64,000 bases of DNA from Dechloromonas denitrificans (GTDB taxonomy: Bacteria; Pseudomonadota; Gammaproteobacteria; Burkholderiales; Rhodocyclaceae), in NCBI RefSeq assembly GCF_020510665.1, contig NZ_CP075187.1, positions 2,270,001 to 2,334,000 of the forward strand, given 5' to 3'. Positions 43,343 through 51,738 of the stretch are shown piece by piece. The notes below the pieces were generated by a model. That model had not been told where the DNA came from. It ran no database searches and saw only the letters and a program-made list of their open reading frames with translations. Positions within the stretch are counted from its first letter, which is position 1. Each line of letters begins with the position of its first letter. The position numbers and the translations under genes were made by a program.

Positions 43343-46126
43343 ATGCAATCGGTACCCTTCCGATTCTCGACACGAATTTCGATCTACTTTTGCGGACTTT
43401 TTCTGCTCGTCCTCGGCATTCTGTTTGCGCTGTGGTTCAACGGTCTGCCACTGATCAGCCTGCAAGGGGCGAGCGAACAAAAACTGGCTGAATCATCGCG
43501 ACTGCTCGAAGCCTCGGCCGATCAACAACGCGAATATTTTTCGCAATCGATCAACGAGCGCCGGGGCGACATTCTTGTGCTGGCCGAAAGCCGGACACTG
43601 GAAACCCAGCTCGCCACGACTTCAGGCAAGGTCGAAAGTGAGTTGCAACAGAATCTGGAACGGGTTTTTGAACGTCTTCAGCGTGCCTATCCAGATCGTT
43701 ACCTGCAAATCTCCCTGGTCGACCCGAGCTCCATGAGAATTCGTGCCTCGTCAAAAACCAACGAGGTCGGCCAGCGCTTTGCGCGCGAAGCATTGATCGA
43801 GCGCGCCTCACGGCCTGGCGTGACGGAGTTGATCGAGCAAGTCAATTATTCCGACCGGCCCAGCCTGGCCATTCTCCGCCAGGTCCACAACTCTGATGAG
43901 CATGACCGCCTGGTCGGCATTGTCATTGCCATACTCGATACCCCTTATCTTCTCATTCAGGGCGTACACGCCAGCCATCCCGGCACGACCCTGCTGTTCG
44001 ACAACACCGGCCGTCAGCTGGCACGCCACCCGTCGAACAATCCGGCCTACGACAACTACCGGCCGGGCACCATGATTGCCAGCGGTTTTGAAGGCTCGCT
44101 GATTGAACAGGATCCCTTTGGCCAATCATTCATCACGGTCTACCGCCACATCCCGCTGAGCGGGGCTCAAAGCTGGAGTCTGGTGCATTTGCAAACGGTC
44201 GACTCCGCCCTGACCTCGCTGAATATCCAGGCACACCACCTGCTCACGCTCGGAACACTGCTTGCCGTACTGGCCCTGGTGCTTGTCGTGCTGGCCGCCC
44301 GCCGGCTGACCTTGCCGCTGGAAACGCTGGCCGCCAACGCCGAGCAGCTGGGCCAGGGACAACTGGATGTCCGTATGGAATCGGGCAAGAGTGCGGAAAC
44401 GGTACAACTGGCCGACACCTTCAACAGCATGGCCGACCGCATCCAGCAATCGCACATGCTGCTCGAAGCGGACGTCGCGGCCAGAACCGCCGCACTGGCT
44501 CAGGAGCGTGATCTGGCCCAGCATTATCTGGACATTGCCATGGTCATGCTGCTTGCACTCGATACGCAGGGCAGGATTGCCATGATCAATCGAAAAGGGG
44601 CGGAAATCATCGGCCGCCCCAGTGCAGAGTTGCTCGGCATGAACTGGTTCGAGAATTTCCTGCCTCCCGAGAGAGTGCAGGAGGTGTGCTGCCTGTTTGC
44701 CGGGATGATTGCCGGTGACACCGACATTCCTGAAAACCATGAGAACCAGATCATCAACAGCCGGGGCGAACTGCGCCTGATCCACTGGAGCAATACGCTG
44801 CTCAGGGATGCTTCCGGCCAGATCGTCGGCACGCTGTCGTCCGGTGAAGACATCACCCTTCGCCGGCAGGCTGAGCTTGAACTAATCAGTCATCGAAACC
44901 ACCTTGAAGAACTGGTCGAACAACGGACCACCGACCTGTCGAAAGCCAAGGAAAGCGCAGAAATGGCCAACCGCGCCAAGAGCACCTTCCTGGCCAACAT
45001 GAGCCACGAATTGCGCACGCCGATGAATGCGATCATCGGCCTGACCCACATCGTCAGTCGCAACAATCACGACCAGGCGCAGGGCGAACGACTCGGCAAG
45101 ATCGGCATGTCGGCCAATCATCTGCTGCATTTGCTCAACGACATTCTTGACTTGTCCAAGATCGAGGCCGATCACCTGGTTCTGGAAAAAACAGAATTCC
45201 GCCTGGGTACCATCCTGAGCAACATCGACAGTCTTTCGATAGACCGGATCGGGGCCAAGGGCTTGGTTCTGAACAAACAGATCGAGCCCGATCTGGCCAA
45301 TCGCGTACTCCGGGGCGACTCGCTTCGCATCCAGCAAGTACTGCTCAACCTGGTCGGGAATGCGATCAAGTTCACCGAACGCGGCAGTATTTCGATCATC
45401 GTTACCGTGCAGGAAGAAATCGACGACCAGCTTCTTGTCAGCTTTGAAATCAGGGATACCGGGATTGGCATTTCGAAGGAAGCGATTGCCCGGCTATTCA
45501 ATCCCTTCGAGCAGGCCGATGATTCAACCACCCGCAAATACGGCGGCACCGGACTCGGTCTGGCAATCAGCAAACGGGTTGTGCAACTGATGGGCGGTGA
45601 AATCAACGTTACAAGCACCCCGGATTGCGGCAGTTCGTTCCGTTTTTCTGTTCCGCTGGGCAAACTGGAGGCCAGTGCGCAGCCTACGGCAGGGAGTCCA
45701 CATCCCTTGATCGATGCGGAAGGCATTCTGAAATCCCGTTTCCCCGGCACGCACATCCTGCTGGCCGAGGACGACCTGATCAATCAGGAAGTCGCCAAAG
45801 AACTGTTGCAGGACGTGCTTGGCTTCTCGGTCAACATCGCCAATAACGGACGTGAAGCCGTCGCCCAGGCCGAAAATGGCCGTTTCGAGATCATCCTGAT
45901 GGACATGCAAATGCCGGAAATGGATGGTCTGGAGGCCACCCGGTTGATTCGGACGCAGCCACGCAACAGCAAAACACCGATTCTGGCGATGACCGCCAAT
46001 GCCTTCGAAGATCACCGCCAAGCCTGTCTGTCAGCCGGGATGGATGACTTCATTGCCAAGCCGGTTGATCCCGACATCCTTTTTGCCACGCTGCTGCGCT
46101 GGCTTGAAACTGCCGCCCGACAATAA
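43343..46126 (+). CDS. Hybrid sensor histidine kinase (Cache-HAMP-PAS-HK-REC)
   Basis: 927 residues from ATG 43343; ATG 43328, overlapping the previous gene, is possible. Membrane helix about 12-35, periplasmic dCache-like sensor (40-295), second helix (about 298-320), HAMP (322-375), PAS (about 405-515), HisKA with His near 553 (MSHELRTPMNAI), HATPase ([17 protein letters not shown]) and one receiver with Asp near 853 (MDMQMPEMDG). It lacks an HPt domain. It resembles the kinase at 8005 in its C-terminal half. Signal presumably comes through the adjacent binding protein. Confidence 0.9.
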   Translation: MQSVPFRFSTRISIYFCGLFLLVLGILFALWFNGLPLISLQGASEQKLAESSRLLEASADQQREYFSQSINERRGDILVLAESRTLETQLATTSGKVESELQQNLERVFERLQRAYPDRYLQISLVDPSSMRIRASSKTNEVGQRFAREALIERASRPGVTELIEQVNYSDRPSLAILRQVHNSDEHDRLVGIVIAILDTPYLLIQGVHASHPGTTLLFDNTGRQLARHPSNNPAYDNYRPGTMIASGFEGSLIEQDPFGQSFITVYRHIPLSGAQSWSLVHLQTVDSALTSLNIQAHHLLTLGTLLAVLALVLVVLAARRLTLPLETLAANAEQLGQGQLDVRMESGKSAETVQLADTFNSMADRIQQSHMLLEADVAARTAALAQERDLAQHYLDIAMVMLLALDTQGRIAMINRKGAEIIGRPSAELLGMNWFENFLPPERVQEVCCLFAGMIAGDTDIPENHENQIINSRGELRLIHWSNTLLRDASGQIVGTLSSGEDITLRRQAELELISHRNHLEELVEQRTTDLSKAKESAEMANRAKSTFLANMSHELRTPMNAIIGLTHIVSRNNHDQAQGERLGKIGMSANHLLHLLNDILDLSKIEADHLVLEKTEFRLGTILSNIDSLSIDRIGAKGLVLNKQIEPDLANRVLRGDSLRIQQVLLNLVGNAIKFTERGSISIIVTVQEEIDDQLLVSFEIRDTGIGISKEAIARLFNPFEQADDSTTRKYGGTGLGLAISKRVVQLMGGEINVTSTPDCGSSFRFSVPLGKLEASAQPTAGSPHPLIDAEGILKSRFPGTHILLAEDDLINQEVAKELLQDVLGFSVNIANNGREAVAQAENGRFEIILMDMQMPEMDGLEATRLIRTQPRNSKTPILAMTANAFEDHRQACLSAGMDDFIAKPVDPDILFATLLRWLETAARQ

Positions 46127-46178
46127 ACGGCGGTACCTCTTTCGTGCAGCACAGGCACCAAGCTCGAAAACCGAGCCA

Positions 46179-46201
46179 TAAATAGGAATAATTCCTATTT
46201 A
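46179..46201. repeat. Perfect 23-bp palindrome
   Basis: An 11-bp arm, TAAATAGGAAT, repeats inversely around a single central A. It lies 19 bp before a Fur-like dyad. With a 9-1-9 core it has Fur-box geometry but a different sequence, so it may be the operator of another regulator, or a second Fur site. Confidence 0.6.
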
Positions 46202-46219
46202 CAACGACTGCATCCCACC

Positions 46220-46245
46220 TATACAATGAGAACAATTCTTGTATA
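46220..46245 (+). promoter_or_regulatory. Candidate Fur box before the micropeptide gene
   Basis: CAATGAGAACAATTCTTG flanked by TATA...TATA makes an interrupted 26-bp dyad, with a good match to the Fur consensus left arm (AATGAGAA). It lies 10 bp before the 24-codon ORF. TATACAAT may double as the -10 element. Confidence 0.65.
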
Positions 46246-46255
46246 GGAAAATGTC

Positions 46256-46330
46256 ATGAGCAGCATCCTGAACTTGTCGTTTGCCGGATTTGTCCTGTGG
46301 GTCTTGATGTCTGCGCATAACTGGCTTTAA
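46256..46330 (+). CDS. 24-residue single-helix membrane peptide
   Basis: ATG at 46256 follows a TAGGAAA ribosome site and reads MSSILNLSFAGFVLWVLMSA then HNWL, ending in TAA at 46330. Residues 5-20 form one hydrophobic helix. It is too short for usual gene calling. Position behind a Fur-like box and 14 bp before the next gene supports it as a real small protein of the iron regulon. Function unknown; perhaps it binds a transporter or kinase in the inner membrane. Confidence 0.6.
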   Translation: MSSILNLSFAGFVLWVLMSAHNWL

Positions 46331-46344
46331 GCAAGGAGTCGAGC

Positions 46345-46551
46345 ATGCCAAAAACAGAACTGTGGGCCGGCGCATTAAGCCTCCTGCTCCATCATTCGGA
46401 AACCGCCTGCCCCCATGCCGCCAGTCAGGCCGCCCGTTTGCTCGAATGCATTTCGGATGCCAGCGACCTGGACGAAGCAACCCGGGCCTTGTGTGACCGG
46501 GCCAGCATCCGCTTGAGTCAGAGCAGCAAAAATCCCGGATTTTTCAAGTAG
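46345..46551 (+). CDS. 68-residue hypothetical protein of the Fur-led group
   Basis: ATG preceded by CAAGGAG. Alpha-helical, three Cys (ETACPH, LLECISD, RALCDRA) and an N-terminal amphipathic/hydrophobic helix (LWAGALSLLLHHSE). Not recognised. It sits between the micropeptide and the DUF2325 gene, all rightward, so it is probably in the same iron-controlled transcript. Confidence 0.65.
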   Translation: MPKTELWAGALSLLLHHSETACPHAASQAARLLECISDASDLDEATRALCDRASIRLSQSSKNPGFFK

Positions 46552-46626
46552 ACCGCAACACGCTTCATTTGCCCATCAGCCAGCCACGCCCGAACGGGTT
46601 AGCCAGCCAGCCAACCGGATCAGGCC

Positions 46627-47928
46627 ATGCCCAAACAATTCCCTTTCCACGTCGCTGGCGGCAGCCTTCCCGCCGCCCCGGCATTTCCCGGCTTGCCCAA
46701 GCCATTTGACTTCAGTTTGCCCGAAGCCAGCGAACAGCTCGCAAGAGGTTCGCGACGCCGACGCCTGTGGGAAATTTCGCACAAATTCCACTGCCCGATC
46801 ATTGGTGTCTGCTTTGCCGTTGATGAACTGCGCAGCCTGATGAAAAAAGTGATGCACTTTCCGGGTGACACCAGCGATTTCGTTTTGCACACAAGTGCCG
46901 TCGGTGCCTGCGAGCATCGGACTCCGCTCGCTGAACTGCTCTACAAAACACTGGAACGCCGCTATCAGACGGACATCCGTCGCTTTGCCGCCGCCAGGGA
47001 TACGCCGAGCCTTCGACAACTCTGGCAGGAAAGTCGGCGGATCGGAACGGCCATTCCTGCCGCTCTCTGGGCGACATGGTCGCATCCGTCCTGTGACAAA
47101 GCACTTGAGCAGGAAATTTATGGCGACATCCACATGCTTCAGCACCAGATCGGGACCGGCACCAGGACCGACTTGAAAGCGTTCGCCAAACTGCAGCAAG
47201 AAAATCTGGAGCTCGAACGCCAGGTCATGCTCGCCCGTCAGGAAATTGCCCAGATCCGCGAAGAACGCTTGCGCGAAGCACAACGCCAGGAACAGTGCAT
47301 CAGCGAATTACGCATCGAACTTGCCGGCAAGGACGCCTGCCTGGCGCGTCAGGCAGGCGAGCTGGACACCCTGCGCAGCAGCATTCCCGAACTCAAGAAC
47401 AGGCAGGCGCTGGCCCGTCGAGCCAGTGATGCAGAAGCGCGCGCACTGGCCATTTCCGCCCATGCCGCCCGGCTCGAAATGGAAAACAACGCACTGCGCC
47501 GAAATGGCCAGAATGGGTTGCCCGACATCGAGATGGATGAAAAACCCGCCGTACCGGCCTGCGATCTCACCCAACTGGCCAGCCACGAACGGCTGGATGG
47601 CAAAAATGTGCTGTGCGTCGGCGGGCGGGCAGGATCGATCGAGGCCTACCGCGGCATCATTGAGCAGCATGGTGGACGCTTTCTGCACCACGATGGCGGC
47701 CTTGAAGAAAGCCTGCACCGGATCGATGGCGCACTGGCCGCGGCCGATCTGGTCATCTGCCAAGCCGGCTGCATCAGCCACAACGCTTACTGGCGGGTCA
47801 AGGAACAGTGCAAGCGGACTGGCAAGCCATGCATCTTCATGAAAAATACTGGAGCATCAAGCCTGGCCAGATCGCTTGCTGAAAACATCAATCGACTGAG
47901 CACACCCGATACGGCCGAGCTCGAATAA
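46627..47928 (+). CDS. DUF2325 protein with coiled coil
   Basis: 433 residues, cytoplasmic. N-terminal helical domain (about 45-180, with KFHCPIIGVCFAVDELRSLM), long coiled coil (about 185-300, rich in E/Q/R/L), and C-terminal DUF2325 (about 328-425: VLCVGGRAGSIEAYRGIIEQ, ADLVICQAGCISHNAYWRVK). The DUF2325 domain is Rossmann-like and of unknown function. A cytoplasmic role in iron handling is suggested only by its place between bacterioferritin genes and bfd. The ribosome site is weak. Confidence 0.85.
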   Translation: MPKQFPFHVAGGSLPAAPAFPGLPKPFDFSLPEASEQLARGSRRRRLWEISHKFHCPIIGVCFAVDELRSLMKKVMHFPGDTSDFVLHTSAVGACEHRTPLAELLYKTLERRYQTDIRRFAAARDTPSLRQLWQESRRIGTAIPAALWATWSHPSCDKALEQEIYGDIHMLQHQIGTGTRTDLKAFAKLQQENLELERQVMLARQEIAQIREERLREAQRQEQCISELRIELAGKDACLARQAGELDTLRSSIPELKNRQALARRASDAEARALAISAHAARLEMENNALRRNGQNGLPDIEMDEKPAVPACDLTQLASHERLDGKNVLCVGGRAGSIEAYRGIIEQHGGRFLHHDGGLEESLHRIDGALAAADLVICQAGCISHNAYWRVKEQCKRTGKPCIFMKNTGASSLARSLAENINRLSTPDTAELE

Positions 47929-47960
47929 CTCCAAAACAACTTAAAGCCAACGAAACACAA

Positions 47961-48005
47961 TTGACATTCATTCGCATTTATATACAATGCGAATGGTTCT
48001 CATTG
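47961..48005 (+). promoter_or_regulatory. bfd promoter with overlapping Fur half-sites
   Basis: TTGACA (47961-47966), 16 bp, TACAAT (47983-47988). CAATGCGAATGGTTCTCATTG (47985-48005) is a 21-bp Fur-type dyad over the -10. Its left arm also pairs with ATTCGCATT at 47970-47978, giving three half-sites in a row, as expected for two Fur dimers side by side. Confidence 0.8.
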
Positions 48006-48031
48006 TTTAATCTTTCTTCGGAATTGATGCC

Positions 48032-48235
48032 ATGTACGTCTGTGTTTGCCACGCAGTGACCGATCGCCAGATTCGTGAAGCCGCGCAAGGCGGGGCCAGA
48101 ACCCTGAAAGACCTGCGGCGCGACCTTGGTGTGACCCGCGACTGCGGTCGCTGCGCCTCATGCGCCCACGACTGCCTGCAGGAAGCAAACGGCAACCAGA
48201 AAAAACCCGGCAAGGCGATGCGCAAAACAGCCTGA
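48032..48235 (+). CDS. bfd: Bacterioferritin-associated ferredoxin
   Basis: 67 residues. Cys pattern CVCHAVTDRQIREAA ... CGRCASC matches Bfd/BFD-like [2Fe-2S] domains. Bfd docks on bacterioferritin at heme and sends in electrons so that stored iron is released as Fe2+. Its C-terminal tail is basic (NGNQKKPGKAMRKTA). Strong Fur site upstream implies induction in iron shortage. Converges with the DUF1513 gene; the 127-bp gap shows no clear terminator. Confidence 0.95.
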   Translation: MYVCVCHAVTDRQIREAAQGGARTLKDLRRDLGVTRDCGRCASCAHDCLQEANGNQKKPGKAMRKTA

Positions 48236-48362
48236 GTTGACGTCTTTCCCGGCAAATACACCGCCCGGCGACCCATTCAGCCAATCTGAAACAAAACGTC
48301 TTGGCGTTACCGCCAATTTGGCCCACGGGCACCTTGCTGGCAAGGCACCCATCGCACGCCGA

Positions 48363-49493
48363 TCATGCTTCGTTGAGCAAGACCCAGTGATTATCCAGCG
48401 CCATTGGCTTCGGCCATGGCAACAGCGCTGCCTTGGCAGTCGGATGCCAGCGAACCAGACCCAGCCCCGTCGCAACCAGCACGCCCCCACCCTTGCCCGG
48501 ACCATTCCAGCCGGCCAGGGCATAGGCCTCTTCAAGCTCGACGATGTGCGTCAGCTTGTCGGGCGTCGCCGGATGCCACAACTGAGCCAACCCTGCCTGA
48601 TTGCTCGACAAGGCAAAGCCGCCGTTATAGGCCGCCGTTATATCGCCCGCATAGCCAAAACCATCATTGGCACGCGTCGGCACGCTCAGTTCATCACCCT
48701 CAAGAACGGCCAGAATCGGGGCAGAAGAACGTTTGCCGGCATCGTCGTGCTCAGCCTGGATGGCAATCCCGAGATAGGCGTCGGCATCAAGCGGCGCATG
48801 GCTCCAGGCCAGGTGACGCAAACTGAGCCTCGGATCATCAAGACGCCACTGGCGCAACAACTGGCCGTTGCGCTGATCGATGCGGACCAATGACGGGTCC
48901 ATCCGGTGCAGGTCGTATTTTTTATCTGCCGAGGTCCGCGGCACACCGCCGTTGGCAACGATCAGATTGCCTTGATGATCGAGCAGCAGTTGATGTGGAT
49001 CGATACCACGGGTTTCCCACTCGGCGACTTTCTTCAGCGTCTTGAGCTCACGAACGCCAATTTTCCCTTGCCCGGTCGTCAGATTTGTTTCCGTCGTGTA
49101 GAGCAAGTTGCCGTTGGCCGAGACAACGGCGTGGCCGTTCAGACGAACGGAGGCGCTTTCTTCAGCCATGTCGATTTGCTGGACAATCTTGCCATCTGCG
49201 TCGCAGCGCAATATCCAGCCACCCGGCCGAGCGCCGACCACGAGCAGGCCGCCGTCAGGTTCGGGCAGCAAGCCATGCGGACGGGTTGGCAAAGGCACGG
49301 CGTAGGCGATATCAATTTTCTTGCGATCCCAGTCAGCCCGCAGCGCACCGGCAAAATACGGGTCGTTCTTGTTCGGCCCGCGCCAGGCTGCACCTAGCGT
49401 TGCTTGCTGGATGGCCGACGCAGCCAGCGACAATTTAGGCAAAGCAGCCATGCCCAGCAGGGCCAGCAGCATGTGACGACGATTCATTTTCAT
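48363..49493 (-). CDS. DUF1513 periplasmic beta-propeller-like protein
   Basis: About 376 residues from ATG 49493 (a second ATG at 49487). Signal sequence starts NRRHMLLALLGMAALPKLSL with twin Arg (RR), so Tat export is possible. Repeated blades such as PHGLLPEPDGGLLVVGAR, NGHAVVSANGNLLYTTE and IDPHQLLLDHQGNLIVANGG suggest a seven-bladed propeller; this matches DUF1513. The family is found with iron-uptake lipoproteins in pseudomonads but has no assigned activity. It is the last gene of the minus-strand iron operon. Confidence 0.85.
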   Translation of the reverse strand: MKMNRRHMLLALLGMAALPKLSLAASAIQQATLGAAWRGPNKNDPYFAGALRADWDRKKIDIAYAVPLPTRPHGLLPEPDGGLLVVGARPGGWILRCDADGKIVQQIDMAEESASVRLNGHAVVSANGNLLYTTETNLTTGQGKIGVRELKTLKKVAEWETRGIDPHQLLLDHQGNLIVANGGVPRTSADKKYDLHRMDPSLVRIDQRNGQLLRQWRLDDPRLSLRHLAWSHAPLDADAYLGIAIQAEHDDAGKRSSAPILAVLEGDELSVPTRANDGFGYAGDITAAYNGGFALSSNQAGLAQLWHPATPDKLTHIVELEEAYALAGWNGPGKGGGVLVATGLGLVRWHPTAKAALLPWPKPMALDNHWVLLNEA

Positions 49494-49520
49494 TCCACGA
49501 TAAACAGGTTCAACAGCAAC

Positions 49521-49538
49521 AGCCGGCACTTGCCGGCT
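49521..49538. repeat. Hairpin between the iron-binding protein and DUF1513 genes
   Basis: AGCCGGCA CT TGCCGGCT, an 8-bp stem with 2-nt loop, no U-run. It may protect the upstream mRNA or lower expression of the DUF1513 gene. Confidence 0.45.
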
Positions 49539-49549
49539 GCTCCTTGTAA

Positions 49550-50566
49550 TTAACGGTAGGCGGCTCGGTCAAGCAGCTTTTGCGCCGTTGCAACATGCTT
49601 TGCAAGGGCACTGATCGGCAGGGTGTCGGCCTTGAACTTGCCCATCGCATCAAGCGCCGGATTATTGGTCTGGACGCTGGCCACGACCGGCCACTCATTG
49701 TTGCCATCGGCGAAATAACGCTGGGCATCGTCGCTGGCCAGGTACTCCAGGAACTTGACGGCGGCTTCCTGATTCTTCGCCGTCTTGACCATGCCGCCAC
49801 CGGAAATATTGATGTGCGCGCCATGCCCGGCCTGATTCGGCCAGACGATGCCGACCCGTTCCATCATCCGGCGCTCGTCCACCTTGTCGGAACGAATCAG
49901 ACGGGCCAGGTAATAGGTATTGGAAACGGCCACGCCGCACTCACCGGCCGCCACCGACTTGATCTGATCAGTATCGCCACCCTTCGGCGCACGGGCAAAG
50001 TTAGCGACAACGCCCTTGGCCCACTCCTCGGTCTTGGCTTCGCCATCGTGGGCGATCAAGGAAGAAACCAGGGACAGGTTATAGGGGTGCGAACCGGAGC
50101 GGCTGCACAGTTTGCCCTTCAGTTTCGGATCGGCCAGCGACTCGTACGTGGCGACATCCTCTGCCTTGAGTACATTGCGGTTATAGATGATGACGCGCGC
50201 CCGGGTCGAAAAGGCAAACCAGGTATCGCTGCGCAAATGGGCTGGAATCCGCGATTCGAGCAGCTTCGACTTGACTGGTGCGAACAGCCCCAACTCATCG
50301 CTTTTGGCCAATCTGGCGGCGTCGACCGTGATAAACACATCCGCCGGGCTGTTGGCACCTTCGTTGCGGATACGCTCCATCAATTCCTCTTCCTTGCCTT
50401 CGATCCGGTTGATCTTGATGCCGGTCTGCTTGGTGAAGTTGTCGTAGAGCTTTTCGTCGGTCTGATAGTGGCGGGCTGAATAGAGGTTCAAAACCTTTTC
50501 CTGAGCCTGGGCGGCAAAGCCGGTCGTTGCCAGCAACAGGGCAATCAAGGTCATTTTCTTGTTCAT
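49550..50566 (-). CDS. Periplasmic Fe(III)-binding protein, FbpA/FutA family
   Basis: 338 residues, ATG 50566 with AGGAGA. Signal peptide 1-21 (LLLATTGFAAQAQ). EKVLNLYSARHYQTDEKLYD starts the fold; the Tyr/His in it and SNTYYLARL contain the pairs of Tyr that bind iron in FutA/FbpA. It captures Fe3+ in the periplasm. No FbpB/FbpC permease or ATPase lies in the window, so it is an orphan or uses a remote transporter. Its ATG overlaps the stop of the upstream flavoenzyme gene. Confidence 0.9.
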   Translation of the reverse strand: MNKKMTLIALLLATTGFAAQAQEKVLNLYSARHYQTDEKLYDNFTKQTGIKINRIEGKEEELMERIRNEGANSPADVFITVDAARLAKSDELGLFAPVKSKLLESRIPAHLRSDTWFAFSTRARVIIYNRNVLKAEDVATYESLADPKLKGKLCSRSGSHPYNLSLVSSLIAHDGEAKTEEWAKGVVANFARAPKGGDTDQIKSVAAGECGVAVSNTYYLARLIRSDKVDERRMMERVGIVWPNQAGHGAHINISGGGMVKTAKNQEAAVKFLEYLASDDAQRYFADGNNEWPVVASVQTNNPALDAMGKFKADTLPISALAKHVATAQKLLDRAAYR

Positions 50567-51738
50567 GGGTCGGTTCTCCTGAAAGAAGGTGCTTTTAAAT
50601 AATCGGTAGAAATCTGGCTGAGGCTGGCCACGCCGCACAAGGCCATGCAGGCTTCGAGCTCATCCTGCAACAGGCGCAGGACGTGGGCGACACCCAGCGG
50701 GCCGGCAGCCGCCAGCGCGTGGATATAGGGACGGCCAATCATGACGGCCGATGCCCCGAGGGCAATGGCCTTGAAAATATCGGTACCGCGCCGGATGCCG
50801 CCATCGAGCAGGATGGGGACGCGACCGAGCAGACGCTCGGCAATGGCCGGCAAGGCATCGAGGCTGGCCGGCAAGGTATCGAGCGTGCGGCCGCCATGGT
50901 TCGAGACAACGATGCCGGCAGCCCCGAGATCGACCGCGCGGACGGCATCGTCCGGATGCAGGATGCCCTTGACGATGACCGGCAAGCGGGTCGTCGCCAG
51001 CAGCCATTCAAGATCACGCCAGGTCGGCGCATGCGGCATCAAGTCATCGAACACAGTACTGGGGCCGCGCTGCGCCCGCTTTTCAGCATCTGAACGCCGA
51101 CGCCGGGCCATGCCTTCAACATCGTCGGCCTGCTGCGGTCGACGCAGGTTTACGGCCTCAATGCCAGGCGGCAGTTGGAAACCAACACGCTGTTCGCGAT
51201 TGCGTATGCCGTGCAAGGGCGCATCGACCGTAAAAACAATGGCTTCGTAGCCGGCGGCTTCGGCCCGCTGCACCAACTCGGCATTCAGGCTGCGTTCTGG
51301 TTGCAGGTAAAGCTGGAACCAGCGCGGCCCATCGCCGCCCCGCCGGGCTGCGGCAGCCACATCCTCGATCTGGCAGCTGGCCAGCGTGCTGAGCACCATG
51401 CCGGCACCCAGCGCCGAGGCGGCATAGGCGGTTGCCAACTCGCCATCCGGATGAAACAGTTTTTGCCAGGCAACCGGCGCCAGCAGCACCGGACTCGGCA
51501 GTTCGCGGCCAAGCAGCGTCGTCCGGCAATGCCCGCCAGCGACATCGGCCATCACCCGCGGCAGCAAGGCACGGCGATCGAAGGCGGCGCGGTTCCAGGC
51601 CTGCGTCAGCTCATCGGCTGCCGCACCATCGAGGTAAGCCCAGGCATTATCGTCAAGCCGGCGACGGGCGTAGGCTTCATAGTCGGCCAGCGCAACGATG
51701 TCGCGCGGAATGCCGTCGAGCAACGGCGCCTGGAACAT
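50563..51738 (-). CDS. FMN-dependent alpha-hydroxy acid dehydrogenase
   Basis: 391 residues, lactate dehydrogenase/glycolate oxidase family, TIM barrel. Seen: AWAYLDGAAADELT, PVLLAPVAWQKLFHPDGELA, WFQLYLQPERSL, FTVDAPLHGIRNREQRVGF, the catalytic His in IVVSNHGGRTLDTLPASLDA and the FMN-phosphate part DGGIRRGTDIFKAIALGA. It oxidises a 2-hydroxy acid. It is locked between piuC and the iron-binding protein by 4-bp overlaps, so its substrate may be a hydroxycarboxylate iron ligand. Confidence 0.9.
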   Translation of the reverse strand: MFQAPLLDGIPRDIVALADYEAYARRRLDDNAWAYLDGAAADELTQAWNRAAFDRRALLPRVMADVAGGHCRTTLLGRELPSPVLLAPVAWQKLFHPDGELATAYAASALGAGMVLSTLASCQIEDVAAAARRGGDGPRWFQLYLQPERSLNAELVQRAEAAGYEAIVFTVDAPLHGIRNREQRVGFQLPPGIEAVNLRRPQQADDVEGMARRRRSDAEKRAQRGPSTVFDDLMPHAPTWRDLEWLLATTRLPVIVKGILHPDDAVRAVDLGAAGIVVSNHGGRTLDTLPASLDALPAIAERLLGRVPILLDGGIRRGTDIFKAIALGASAVMIGRPYIHALAAAGPLGVAHVLRLLQDELEACMALCGVASLSQISTDYLKAPSFRRTDP

